Below are positions 23,220 through 30,902 of a DNA stretch of 35,410 nucleotides, piece by piece; position 1 is the first letter of the stretch; each line of letters opens with the position of its first letter. The translations under genes were made by a program, and so were the position numbers. Origin of the DNA: JBMYTN01 sp049604415 (GTDB taxonomy: Bacteria; Pseudomonadota; Alphaproteobacteria; Rhodospirillales; Rhodospirillaceae); assembly GCA_049604415.1 (NCBI GenBank), contig JBMYTN010000043.1, positions 1-35,410 on the forward strand, read 5' to 3'. The notes below the pieces were generated by a model, which was not told the DNA's origin, searched no databases, and saw only the letters and a program-made list of their open reading frames with translations.

Positions 23220-23247
23220 TTGAGTTTTCCATTTGCGGCGTTATATT
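23220..23247 (+). promoter_or_regulatory. Sigma70-like promoter of the rimP-nusA-infB operon
   Basis: TTGAGT (23220-23225), 16-base spacer, TATATT (23242-23247). Transcription would start near 23254, giving a leader of about 100 bases that contains the hairpins at 23265-23309. Confidence 0.55.
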
Positions 23248-23264
23248 AGCGTCACATCTGCTAT

Positions 23265-23309
23265 GGCCCATAAGGGCAATGGAGGGTGGGCCCTGGGCCC
23301 GCCTTTTTT
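23265..23309 (+). terminator. rimP leader: terminator with competing hairpins
   Basis: Terminator: GGTGGG (23285-23290) pairs with CCCGCC (23298-23303), with one T-G pair, followed by six T (23304-23309). Alternative: GGCCCA (23265-23270) can pair with TGGGCC (23287-23292), destroying the terminator stem; or GCCC (23266-23269) closes locally with GGGC (23274-23277). This is the layout of a transcription attenuator, placed between the promoter and rimP. It could instead be a simple terminator for transcripts from trmB. Confidence 0.65.
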
Positions 23310-23353
23310 GTTGGTTGTTTTGGTGTCTTGGTTATGTCGGAGCGTCACCACCC

Positions 23354-23911
23354 ATGATGGGGCATTTGGCGAAACTGCTGTCGCCCTCTTTAGAAGCAAT
23401 GGGCTACGAGACCGTGCGGGTCACCCTGATGGGCGGCGACCGCAAGATCTTGCAGGTCATGGCCGAGCGGGTCGATGGCGGACCGATGACCGTGGCAGAT
23501 TGCGAAGAGGTCAGCAAAACCCTCTCCGCGATTTTGGATGTCGAAGATCCGATTCCCGGCTCCTATAGCCTGGAAGTCAGCTCTCCGGGGCTCGACCGTC
23601 CGCTGACCCGGCGCAAGGATTATGTCCGCTTTGCCGGGCATGAGGCGCGCATGGAATTGGACCGCTTGGTGGACGGGCGGCGTCGGATCAAAGGGGTCCT
23701 GAAGGGCATGAATGCGGATGAGGATGTGTTGATCCTGCCCGCAGGCGAGCCCGAAGATGCGCAGCCGGTGGCGGTGCCCTTTGGCACCATCTTGAAGGCG
23801 AAGTTGATTTTGACCGATGCCTTGATTGCCGATGCCCTGAAGCGGGGCGCCGATCAGGGCATGGATCCTGGGGTTGGTCCCGTGGAAGGCTCCGAAGCGT
23901 CCAGCGCGTGA
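23354..23911 (+). CDS. rimP: Ribosome maturation factor RimP
   Basis: 185 aa. Needed for 30S subunit assembly. The N-terminal alpha/beta domain (LSPSLEAMGYETVRVTL ... GSYSLEVSSPGLDRPL) and the C-terminal SH3-like barrel (GTILKAKLILTD) are both present, with a short acidic extension. ATG 23354 is chosen because homology starts there and GGAG lies upstream at 23339-23342. The frame runs back to 23279, but that part translates the terminator. It is the first gene of the nusA operon. Confidence 0.93.
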   Translation: MMGHLAKLLSPSLEAMGYETVRVTLMGGDRKILQVMAERVDGGPMTVADCEEVSKTLSAILDVEDPIPGSYSLEVSSPGLDRPLTRRKDYVRFAGHEARMELDRLVDGRRRIKGVLKGMNADEDVLILPAGEPEDAQPVAVPFGTILKAKLILTDALIADALKRGADQGMDPGVGPVEGSEASSA

Positions 23912-23975
23912 CCGGATGGATGAATGGTCAGGGTTGGATTGGTTTGGGACCGGTTAGGAATAGGATTTGGGTGTG

Positions 23976-25586
23976 ATGGATAAGAATATCGGCATGAGCC
24001 GCCCCGAATTGGTGCAAGTTGCCGACACGGTTGCCCGGGATAAGGGAATCGAGCGCGAGGAAGTGTTCCAGGCCATGGAACAGGCGATCCAGAAGGCTGG
24101 GCGCTCAAAATATGGCCATGAGCATGATATCCGGGCCCGGATTGACCGGCGCACCGGTGAAATCAAGCTGGCGCGCTATATTGAAGTGGTCGAAGAGATC
24201 GAAAACGAGTTCACCCAGACCCTGCTTGCCAGCGCCCAACGCAAAAAGCCCGATGCGGAGCTGGGCGAGTTTTTGGTCGACCCGCTGCCGCCGATCGATT
24301 TTGGCCGTATTGCGGCGCAAACCGCCAAGCAGGTCATCGTGCAAAAGGTCCGCGATGCGGAGCGCGAGCGGCAATATGAAGAATACAAAGACCGCACCGA
24401 CGAAATCGTCAATGGGCTGGTCAAGCGGGTCGAGTTTGGCAATGTCATTGTCGATCTGGGCCGCGCCGAAGCCCTGCTGCGCCGCGATGAAGTGATCCCG
24501 CGCGAGCATTTCAAAAATGGCGACCGGATCCGGGCCTTTATCACCGATGTGCGCCAGGAGCCCCGGGGTCCGCAGATTTTCCTGTCCCGGACCTGCGAAG
24601 ACTTTATGTCCAAGCTGTTCGCCCAGGAAGTGCCGGAAATCTATGACGGCATCATCGAAATCAAGTCCGTGGCCCGCGATCCGGGCTCCCGGGCCAAGAT
24701 TGCGGTGATCTCCAAGGACAGCGCCATTGATCCGGTCGGGGCCTGTGTCGGCATGCGCGGCAGCCGCGTCCAAGCGGTGGTCGCCGAGCTGCAAGGCGAA
24801 AAAATCGACATCATTCCCTGGTCTCCGGAACCGGCGACCTTCGTCGTGAACGCGTTGGCCCCGGCGGAAGTGGCCAAGGTGGTGTTGGATGAAGAAGCCA
24901 ACCGGATCGAAGTGGTGGTGCCCGACGATCAGCTGTCCTTGGCCATTGGTCGGCGGGGCCAGAATGTCCGTTTGGCCTCCAAACTGACCAAATGGGACAT
25001 CGATATCCTGACCGAGGCCGAAGAGGCCGAACGCCGCCAGGAAGAGTTCCGCACCCGCTCCCAGGTCTTTGTTGAAGCCCTGGATGTGGATGACATGCTG
25101 GCCAATCTGTTGGTCACGGAAGGCTTTACCTCTCTGGAGGAAATCGCCTTTGTCGCCCTGGAGGAGCTGACCTCGATTGAAGGCTTCAACGAGGACATTG
25201 CCAACGAACTGCGCACCCGCGCCCAGGTGTTCCTGGAAGAGCAGGAGCGGGGCTTTGATGAGCGCCGCCTGGCCCTGGGCGTCGAAGATGATCTGGTCGA
25301 GCTGGATTATTTCGGCGGGGCGATGCTGGTTGCCTTGGGCGAGGCTGGGGTGAAAACCTTAGATGATTTGGCCGATCTGGCCAGCGACGAGCTGGTCGAG
25401 ATTGTTGGCGAGGCCAACATGTCGATGGACGCGGCCAATGAAATCATCATGGCCGCCCGTGCCCATTGGTTCCCGGATGAAGATCTGGGCGCTGCGGCGG
25501 AGGGTTCCGAAGACGGAGACTCGGGCGACGAAACCGCGCCTGAGGCCGAGATTGAGGGGGCGGCCGATGCCGAAATTCCCCAATGA
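23976..25586 (+). CDS. nusA: Transcription termination/antitermination factor NusA
   Basis: 536 aa. Binds RNA polymerase and RNA, modulating pausing, termination and rRNA antitermination. The N-terminal polymerase-binding domain is about 1-125, S1 about 130-200, KH1 and KH2 about 200-345 (VGACVGMRGSRVQAV and AIGRRGQNVRLASKL), then two acidic helix-hairpin repeats and a Glu/Asp-rich tail. ATG 23976 has AGGA about 10 bases upstream. It overlaps the ylxR gene by 20 bases. Confidence 0.97.
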   Translation: MDKNIGMSRPELVQVADTVARDKGIEREEVFQAMEQAIQKAGRSKYGHEHDIRARIDRRTGEIKLARYIEVVEEIENEFTQTLLASAQRKKPDAELGEFLVDPLPPIDFGRIAAQTAKQVIVQKVRDAERERQYEEYKDRTDEIVNGLVKRVEFGNVIVDLGRAEALLRRDEVIPREHFKNGDRIRAFITDVRQEPRGPQIFLSRTCEDFMSKLFAQEVPEIYDGIIEIKSVARDPGSRAKIAVISKDSAIDPVGACVGMRGSRVQAVVAELQGEKIDIIPWSPEPATFVVNALAPAEVAKVVLDEEANRIEVVVPDDQLSLAIGRRGQNVRLASKLTKWDIDILTEAEEAERRQEEFRTRSQVFVEALDVDDMLANLLVTEGFTSLEEIAFVALEELTSIEGFNEDIANELRTRAQVFLEEQERGFDERRLALGVEDDLVELDYFGGAMLVALGEAGVKTLDDLADLASDELVEIVGEANMSMDAANEIIMAARAHWFPDEDLGAAAEGSEDGDSGDETAPEAEIEGAADAEIPQ

Positions 25587-26250
25587 TCCGGCGCGCTCCG
25601 AGCGGAGCCTAACCAATCGTCGCTGTATTCTGACCCGGCGGACCCTTCCCCGGACCCTGATGCTGCGTTTTGTCGTCGGTCCCGATGATCTCGTGACCTT
25701 CGATCCCGACGCTGTGCTCCCAGGGCGGGGATTATGGTTGTGCCCCCACAGGGATGTGTTAGAAACAGCGTCATCCAAAGGGTCATTCACCAAGGCGGCA
25801 AAAAGCGCCGTGACGGTCCCAGCCGATTTGGCGGACCGGGTGGAGGCGCTGTTGATGGAACGGTGCGTCGGTCTGCTGGGTTTTGCCAGGAAGGCCGGGA
25901 AAGCCGTCTCTGGATTTCAAAAGGTGCGATCTTGGCTGCGAGCTGACGGTGCTGGGCTGGTCCTGGCTGCGACAGATGGCTCTTCGGCGGAAATTGATCG
26001 TCTTGGCGCGGCAGCCCGAGGTTTGCCGCAATGGGTTGTCCTGGACCGGGCAACTCTGGGTCAGGCTTTCGGGCGGGAAGATGCGGTGCATGTCGCCATC
26101 GCCCCCGGAGCCTTTACGGAGAAGCTCGGGGCTGCCCTTGAGCGTCTCGCAAATTACCGGAAGACGGGTTTGGCGCCGCGCAAGTCGACGCGCCACGGGG
26201 CTGGGTCTGGATCGTCCAGGCCAGCACCGATTACGAGGAGTAAGGCATAG
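25567..26250 (+). CDS. ylxR: YlxR/L7Ae-like RNA-binding protein
   Basis: 227 aa. The N-terminal YlxR (DUF448) domain has NRRCILTRRTLPRTLMLRFV and LPGRGLWLCPHRDV; a C-terminal L7Ae-like domain (CVGLLGFARKAGKAVSGF, then LVLAATDGSSAEIDRL) follows. This two-domain form between nusA and infB is the alphaproteobacterial arrangement. A role in RNA binding is known for the family; its precise target is not. ATG 25567 lies inside the nusA 3' end with GAGGGGG just upstream. infB starts 4 bases after the stop. Confidence 0.93.
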   Translation: MPKFPNDPARSERSLTNRRCILTRRTLPRTLMLRFVVGPDDLVTFDPDAVLPGRGLWLCPHRDVLETASSKGSFTKAAKSAVTVPADLADRVEALLMERCVGLLGFARKAGKAVSGFQKVRSWLRADGAGLVLAATDGSSAEIDRLGAAARGLPQWVVLDRATLGQAFGREDAVHVAIAPGAFTEKLGAALERLANYRKTGLAPRKSTRHGAGSGSSRPAPITRSKA

Positions 26251-26254
26251 CCGT

Positions 26255-28918
26255 ATGACGAATGAGCAGGACCGCAAAACTCCGCTGAGCCTTCAATCTC
26301 GCGGGAAACTGGAACTAACGAAAACGGTCGAGACTGGACAGGTTCGCCAAAGCTTCTCCCATGGCCGCTCCAAAGTCGTGACCGTCGAGGTGCGTAAAAA
26401 ACGAATCGCCCAAACCGGTGCGGAAGGCCCCCAAGGTCGTCGGGGTGGCGGACGCAAAGGCAAAGGGGCTGCGGCCGCCGATGGAGCCTTGACCTCTGAT
26501 GAACGTCTGGCGCGGCTGAAAGCCCTGCAAGACGCCGATAAGGCCAATCAGGAGGCCAAAGCCCGGGCGGAAGAAAACGCCCGGCGGGCGACCGAAGAGG
26601 CTGAGCGGCGCCGTCAGGAAGCCGAAGAGGAAGAAAAGCGCCGCGCCGACCTGGAAGCGCGCGAAGCGGCGGAAGCGGAAGCCAAGGCCAAAGCTGAGGC
26701 CGAGGCCAAAGAAAAAGCCGACGCCGAAGCCAAAGCGGCGGCGGAAGCCACGACCCAGGAGCAACCGGCAGAGGCCGCTCCGGCTCCGGCGGTGGCGAAA
26801 AAAGCTGAGCAAAAGGGCGGCGAGCGTGCTGAGGCAGCCATGCGCGCCCCAACGCCAGAAGCCAAAGCCGATGCCAGCGCCGTTGAGGTGGGCGGGGCCG
26901 CTCCGCGTACGGCAGCGCCGAAACCGGCCCGTGCCGCTGGTGACGAAGAAGAGTCGCGGGAGAAGAAGGTCGCCAATAAGGTTCCGGCCAAGACCCCGAC
27001 CACGCGACGCACGGACAACAAGCGCCGGGGCAAGCTGACCATTTCAGCGGCCTTGGAAGGCGATGATCGCAGTGAACGCGGCCGCTCTGTGGCGGCCATG
27101 AAGCGTGCCCAACAAAAGGAAAAGCGCAAAGCCCAAGCTCAGCACCAACCCGCCGAACGCATTGTCCGGGAAGTCACCATTCCAGAAACCATTACGGTTC
27201 AGGAACTGGCCAACCGGATGGCCGAACGCGGTGCCAATGTCATTAAGGCCCTGATGAAAATGGGCGTGATGGCGACCATCAACCAAGTGATCGATGCTGA
27301 CACCGCTGAATTGGTCGTAACGGAATTCGGTCATAACCTGAAGCGTGTGTCCGAAGCCGATGTCGAGTTGGATTTGGCTGGGGGTCCGGATGAGGATGAT
27401 CATCTGTCTTCCCGCCCGCCGGTTGTCACCGTGATGGGCCATGTCGATCACGGCAAAACCTCCTTGCTCGATGCTCTGCGCTCTGCCGAGGTTGCAGCCG
27501 GTGAGGCCGGTGGCATCACCCAGCATATCGGGGCCTATCAGGTCGCCGCAGAGTCCGGTCAGAAGATCACCTTCATCGATACCCCGGGCCACGCCGCCTT
27601 TACCGCCATGCGGGCCCGTGGGGCGCGGGTGACGGATATTGTGGTTCTGGTGGTGGCCGCCGATGACGGCATCATGCCGCAGACCATCGAAGCGATCCGC
27701 CATGCCCAGGCTGCGGAAGTGCCGATTGTGGTGGCGATCAACAAAATCGATCTGCCCAATGCCAATCCGGATCGGATCCGGACTGATCTGTTGCAGCATG
27801 AAGTGGTGCTGGAAGAGATGGGCGGCGATGTGCTGTCCGTTGAGGTTTCGGCCAAGCAGAAGCTCAATCTGGATAAGCTGGAAGAAGCCATCCTGTTGCA
27901 GGCGGAAGTGCTTGACATCAAAGCCAATGCCGGCCGGACAGCGGAAGGGGTGGTGGTCGAAGCCAAGATGGAACGTGGGCGCGGCTCCGTGGCGACGATT
28001 TTGGTCCAACGCGGCACCCTGAAGGTTGGCGACATTTTCGTTGCCGGATCGGAATGGGGTCGGGTGCGGGCCTTGATCAACGATCATGGCGAGCGGGTTG
28101 AGGAAGCCTCTCCGGCCATGCCGGTCGAGGTCTTGGGCTTCCAGGGCACCCCGGCTGCCGGGGATGATTTCATTGTCGTGACGGATGAGGCCAAGGCCCG
28201 CGAAGTCTCTGATTACCGGCAACGCAAAGAACGCGAAGCCCAACAGGTGCGCAGCGCCCGCGGGTCGATCGAAGAGATCTTTGAGAAAATCAGCCAAGGT
28301 GAAGCCAAGGGCTTGGCCGTGGTGGTCAAGGGCGATGTGCAGGGTTCTGTCGAAGCGCTCAACGGCACCTTGGAAAAGCTGGGCAATGACGAAGTCGAGG
28401 TCCAGGTGCTCCATTCTGCGGTTGGGGCGATCAACGAATCCGATATCACCCTGGCGAAAGCCTCCAACGCTTTGATCATCGGCTTTAATGTGCGGGCCAA
28501 CCCCCAAGCCCGGGAAATGGCCCGACGTGAAGGGATCGAGATCCGCTATTACTCGATCATCTATGATGTCTCCGATGACGTGAAAGCCCTGCTGTCGGGC
28601 ATGCTGGATCCGACCCTGAAGGAAAACTTCCTGGGTTATGCGGAAATCCGGGAAGTCTTCAACATCACCAAAGTGGGTCGGGTTGCGGGCTGCATGATCA
28701 CCGAAGGCATGGTCAAGCGCGGTGCCAAAGTGCGGCTGTTGCGCGACAGTATTGTCATCCACGATGGCTCCCTGGGTCAGTTGAAGCGGTTCAAAGAGGA
28801 TGCGCGTGAAGTCCGCGAGGGTTACGAATGCGGTATGTCCTTCGAGAACTATGGTGACATCCAGGTTGGCGACGTCATCGAATGTTACGAGATGGAGGAA
28901 GTCGCCACCGAGCTGTAA
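26255..28918 (+). CDS. infB: Translation initiation factor IF-2
   Basis: 887 aa. A GTPase that places initiator tRNA on the ribosome. The N-terminal 389 residues include a short IF2-associated segment and a long Ala/Glu/Lys-rich coiled region (about 85-180) that is variable among species. The G domain starts at about 385: G1 GHVDHGKT (395-402), G3 DTPGHAAF, G4 NKID. Domains II-IV follow to the C-terminus (GYECGMSFENYGDIQVGDVIE). ATG 26255 is preceded by GAGGAG and TAAGG; the frame stays open far upstream within ylxR, which is not coding for infB. Confidence 0.97.
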   Translation: MTNEQDRKTPLSLQSRGKLELTKTVETGQVRQSFSHGRSKVVTVEVRKKRIAQTGAEGPQGRRGGGRKGKGAAAADGALTSDERLARLKALQDADKANQEAKARAEENARRATEEAERRRQEAEEEEKRRADLEAREAAEAEAKAKAEAEAKEKADAEAKAAAEATTQEQPAEAAPAPAVAKKAEQKGGERAEAAMRAPTPEAKADASAVEVGGAAPRTAAPKPARAAGDEEESREKKVANKVPAKTPTTRRTDNKRRGKLTISAALEGDDRSERGRSVAAMKRAQQKEKRKAQAQHQPAERIVREVTIPETITVQELANRMAERGANVIKALMKMGVMATINQVIDADTAELVVTEFGHNLKRVSEADVELDLAGGPDEDDHLSSRPPVVTVMGHVDHGKTSLLDALRSAEVAAGEAGGITQHIGAYQVAAESGQKITFIDTPGHAAFTAMRARGARVTDIVVLVVAADDGIMPQTIEAIRHAQAAEVPIVVAINKIDLPNANPDRIRTDLLQHEVVLEEMGGDVLSVEVSAKQKLNLDKLEEAILLQAEVLDIKANAGRTAEGVVVEAKMERGRGSVATILVQRGTLKVGDIFVAGSEWGRVRALINDHGERVEEASPAMPVEVLGFQGTPAAGDDFIVVTDEAKAREVSDYRQRKEREAQQVRSARGSIEEIFEKISQGEAKGLAVVVKGDVQGSVEALNGTLEKLGNDEVEVQVLHSAVGAINESDITLAKASNALIIGFNVRANPQAREMARREGIEIRYYSIIYDVSDDVKALLSGMLDPTLKENFLGYAEIREVFNITKVGRVAGCMITEGMVKRGAKVRLLRDSIVIHDGSLGQLKRFKEDAREVREGYECGMSFENYGDIQVGDVIECYEMEEVATEL

Positions 28919-28970
28919 GGGCGCCTTATTTTGGCGTCATTAGTGCTCGGGGAGGACGGAGTTAACGACC

Positions 28971-29456
28971 ATGAGCAAATCTGCAGTGCGGGGAGGGGGC
29001 AAAGCGCCCTCCCAACGGCAATTGCGCGTGGGCGAAGAAATCCGCCATGTTCTGGCTGGAATCTTTGAACGCGGCGATCTTTATGACCCGGATTTGCGCG
29101 GCATCCCCTTAACCGTGGGCGAAGTGCGACTCGGGCCGGATCTGCGCAATGCGACGGTCTATGTCATGCGCCTGGGCGGCGGGGATATGGGGACGGTCCT
29201 AGCGGCTCTGAAGCGGCTGCGCCCGCATTTGCGCCATGAACTGGCCCGATCGGTGCGCCTAAAATATGTTCCGGATCTGCAATTTGCCGAAGACACCACC
29301 TATGCCAAGGCCGATGCGCTGAGCGCCCTGTTGGATCGCCCCGAGGTCGCGCGGGATTTGACGGCAGAGGCTGATGATGCCGAGGTCTTTGAGAAGGAAG
29401 GCTCTCCTTCATTGGGTGCCAACGGGCCGGGACGTTCCGGGGATCATGGCGCGTAA
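28971..29456 (+). CDS. rbfA: Ribosome-binding factor A
   Basis: 161 aa. A KH-fold protein that binds immature 30S and 16S helix 1. The core is SQRQLRVGEEIRHVLAGIFERG ... LTVGEVRLGPDLRNATVYV ... LKYVPDLQFAEDTTY, here described in parts. A C-terminal extension of about 35 residues is acidic and poorly conserved. GGGGAGGA lies upstream of ATG 28971. It overlaps truB by 11 bases. Confidence 0.93.
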   Translation: MSKSAVRGGGKAPSQRQLRVGEEIRHVLAGIFERGDLYDPDLRGIPLTVGEVRLGPDLRNATVYVMRLGGGDMGTVLAALKRLRPHLRHELARSVRLKYVPDLQFAEDTTYAKADALSALLDRPEVARDLTAEADDAEVFEKEGSPSLGANGPGRSGDHGA

Positions 29457-30396
29457 ACGCAAAGGGCTTCCGATCCATGGCTGGGTGGCCGTGGACAAGC
29501 CAGAAGGCATGACCTCGACCCAAGTGGTGGGCAAGGTGCGCTGGCTGTTCAACGCCAATAAGGCCGGACATGGCGGGACCTTGGATCCGCTGGCGACCGG
29601 TCTGCTGCCGGTGGCCCTGGGCGAGGCGACCAAAACCGTGCCCTATGTGATGGATGGGCGCAAAGTCTATGAAATGACCGTGCGCTGGGGCGAAGCCCGG
29701 GACACCGATGACCGGGAAGGGGATGTGATCGCCCAAAGCCCGGTGCGGCCAGACGAAAAGGCCATTGCGGCGATTTTGCCCCGCTTCACTGGATTGATCG
29801 ACCAAGTCCCACCGGTTTACTCGGCCATTAAGGTCGATGGGCAGCGGGCCTATGATTTGGCCCGGGCGGACCAGACCGTCACTCTGTCGGCCCGGACGGT
29901 CCGAATCGACGCCATTGCGCTGGTCGATTCGGAAGCAGATTATTCTCGGTTTCGTATTGAATGCGGCAAAGGCACCTATATGCGCTCTTTGGCCCGCGAT
30001 ATGGCCCAGGCTTTGGGCACGGTCGGACATGTCCACCGCTTGCGTCGGGTATTGTGCGGTCCATTTACGGAAACCCAAGCGATTTCACTGGAACGCCTGG
30101 AGTCTCTGGGGCATAGTGCGCGCCTGTCCGACGGCCTGCTGCCGGTCGATTTGGCCTTGGAAAGCCTCCAAGCGCTGCTCTTGACCGAAGCAGAGGCACT
30201 CCGCCTCTCCCATGGACAAACCGTGTCTCTTCATCAGATCGCGACACGTCAGCCGCTGACCGATCTTGCGCCCGGCGCAACGGTCAGGGCGATGTCTGAT
30301 GGCAGATTGGTGGGGTTGGCCAGACTTTCGGAGGATGACGTGCGTCCGTTGCGCATCCTCCATCTCGGGGATCCGCCGAACCCAATTGGGTCCTGA
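29446..30396 (+). CDS. truB: tRNA pseudouridine-55 synthase
   Basis: 316 aa. Makes pseudouridine 55 in the T-loop of tRNAs. Motif HGGTLDPLATGLLP carries the catalytic D47; YVMDGRKVYEMTVRWG, VPPVYSAIKVDGQRAY and CGKGTYMRSLARD follow. The C-terminal third is a PUA-like domain. ATG 29446 lies within the end of rbfA, with a short GGGGA ribosome site; an upstream frame from 29374 is not conserved. Confidence 0.95.
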   Translation: MARKRKGLPIHGWVAVDKPEGMTSTQVVGKVRWLFNANKAGHGGTLDPLATGLLPVALGEATKTVPYVMDGRKVYEMTVRWGEARDTDDREGDVIAQSPVRPDEKAIAAILPRFTGLIDQVPPVYSAIKVDGQRAYDLARADQTVTLSARTVRIDAIALVDSEADYSRFRIECGKGTYMRSLARDMAQALGTVGHVHRLRRVLCGPFTETQAISLERLESLGHSARLSDGLLPVDLALESLQALLLTEAEALRLSHGQTVSLHQIATRQPLTDLAPGATVRAMSDGRLVGLARLSEDDVRPLRILHLGDPPNPIGS

Positions 30397-30533
30397 CCAA
30401 GGACTGGTTGGGCGGGGGATCATTTTTGTCCTTCCATTGGCAAGGCACACCCGCTGGGGTGCAGACGTCTATGGAGGGTTCGTTCTGGGCCGCTCCCCAA
30501 GTGGGACGGTACTGGTCGAAAGGAAACAAGACC
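30397..30533 (+). promoter_or_regulatory. rpsO leader with hairpins
   Basis: 137 bases separate truB from rpsO. CACCC/GGGTG forms a tight hairpin near 30449-30462. CCG-C-TCCC (30490-30497) pairs with GGGA-CGG (30503-30509), with one bulged C and a CAAGT loop, just before the ribosome site AAGGA (30520-30524). S15 represses its own mRNA through leader structures in several bacteria, with different folds. That this is such a site is inferred. Confidence 0.35.
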
Positions 30534-30803
30534 ATGTCGATCACAGCTGATCGCAAACAAGAACTGATCAAAGAATACGCCCAAGGGGAAAGCGATACCG
30601 GATCCCCTGAGGTCCAGGTTGCCATTCTCTCTGAGCGGATCAAAAACCTGACCGAGCATCTGAAGACCCATAAAAAAGACAATCACTCCCGTCGGGGTCT
30701 GCTGATCATGGTTGGTCAACGTCGGCGCTTGCTCGATTACCTGAAGGCCAAGAGCAAGCCGCGTTATGAAAGCCTGATCGGAAGCTTGGGCCTCCGTCGC
30801 TAA
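30534..30803 (+). CDS. rpsO: 30S ribosomal protein S15
   Basis: 89 aa, the standard length. Binds the 16S central domain junction early in 30S assembly. Conserved features are DTGSPEVQVAILSERI, LTEHLKTHKKDNHSRRGL and the QRRRLLDYL helix. ATG 30534 has AAGGA 9 bases upstream; the open frame extends back to 30408 but is leader. It is followed by the usual pnp. Confidence 0.97.
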   Translation: MSITADRKQELIKEYAQGESDTGSPEVQVAILSERIKNLTEHLKTHKKDNHSRRGLLIMVGQRRRLLDYLKAKSKPRYESLIGSLGLRR

Positions 30804-30814
30804 CTTCCAAAAAT

Positions 30815-30847
30815 CCGGCGCCACCCGCCACAGAGCAGGGGCGCCGG
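30815..30847 (+). terminator. rpsO-pnp intergenic hairpin
   Basis: CCGGCGCC (30815-30822) and GGCGCCGG (30840-30847) form a perfect 8-bp stem with a 17-base loop; an imperfect T-rich stretch (TCTTCGTTTCG) follows. In E. coli this interval holds the rpsO terminator and an RNase III hairpin used in pnp autoregulation; a similar function here is plausible. Confidence 0.6.
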
Positions 30848-30902
30848 TCTTCGTTTCGGGTCCGCTGAAACGATGGACGCTGGAAAAGGAAAACCAAACC
30901 TC

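Noticed and set aside
26510..26760. Repeat-like Ala/Glu/Lys-coding tract
   Set aside because: This is the variable coiled N-terminal region of IF-2, with no exact DNA repeat unit.
27044..28762. 572-codon minus-strand open frame inside infB, and 563 codons opposite pnp/rpsO (30420-32111)
   Set aside because: Both lie opposite invariant housekeeping genes and show no domain.
28925..28945. GGCGCC/GGCGTC hairpin between infB and rbfA as a terminator
   Set aside because: No T-tract follows, and rbfA has its own close ribosome site within the conserved operon; termination here is unlikely.
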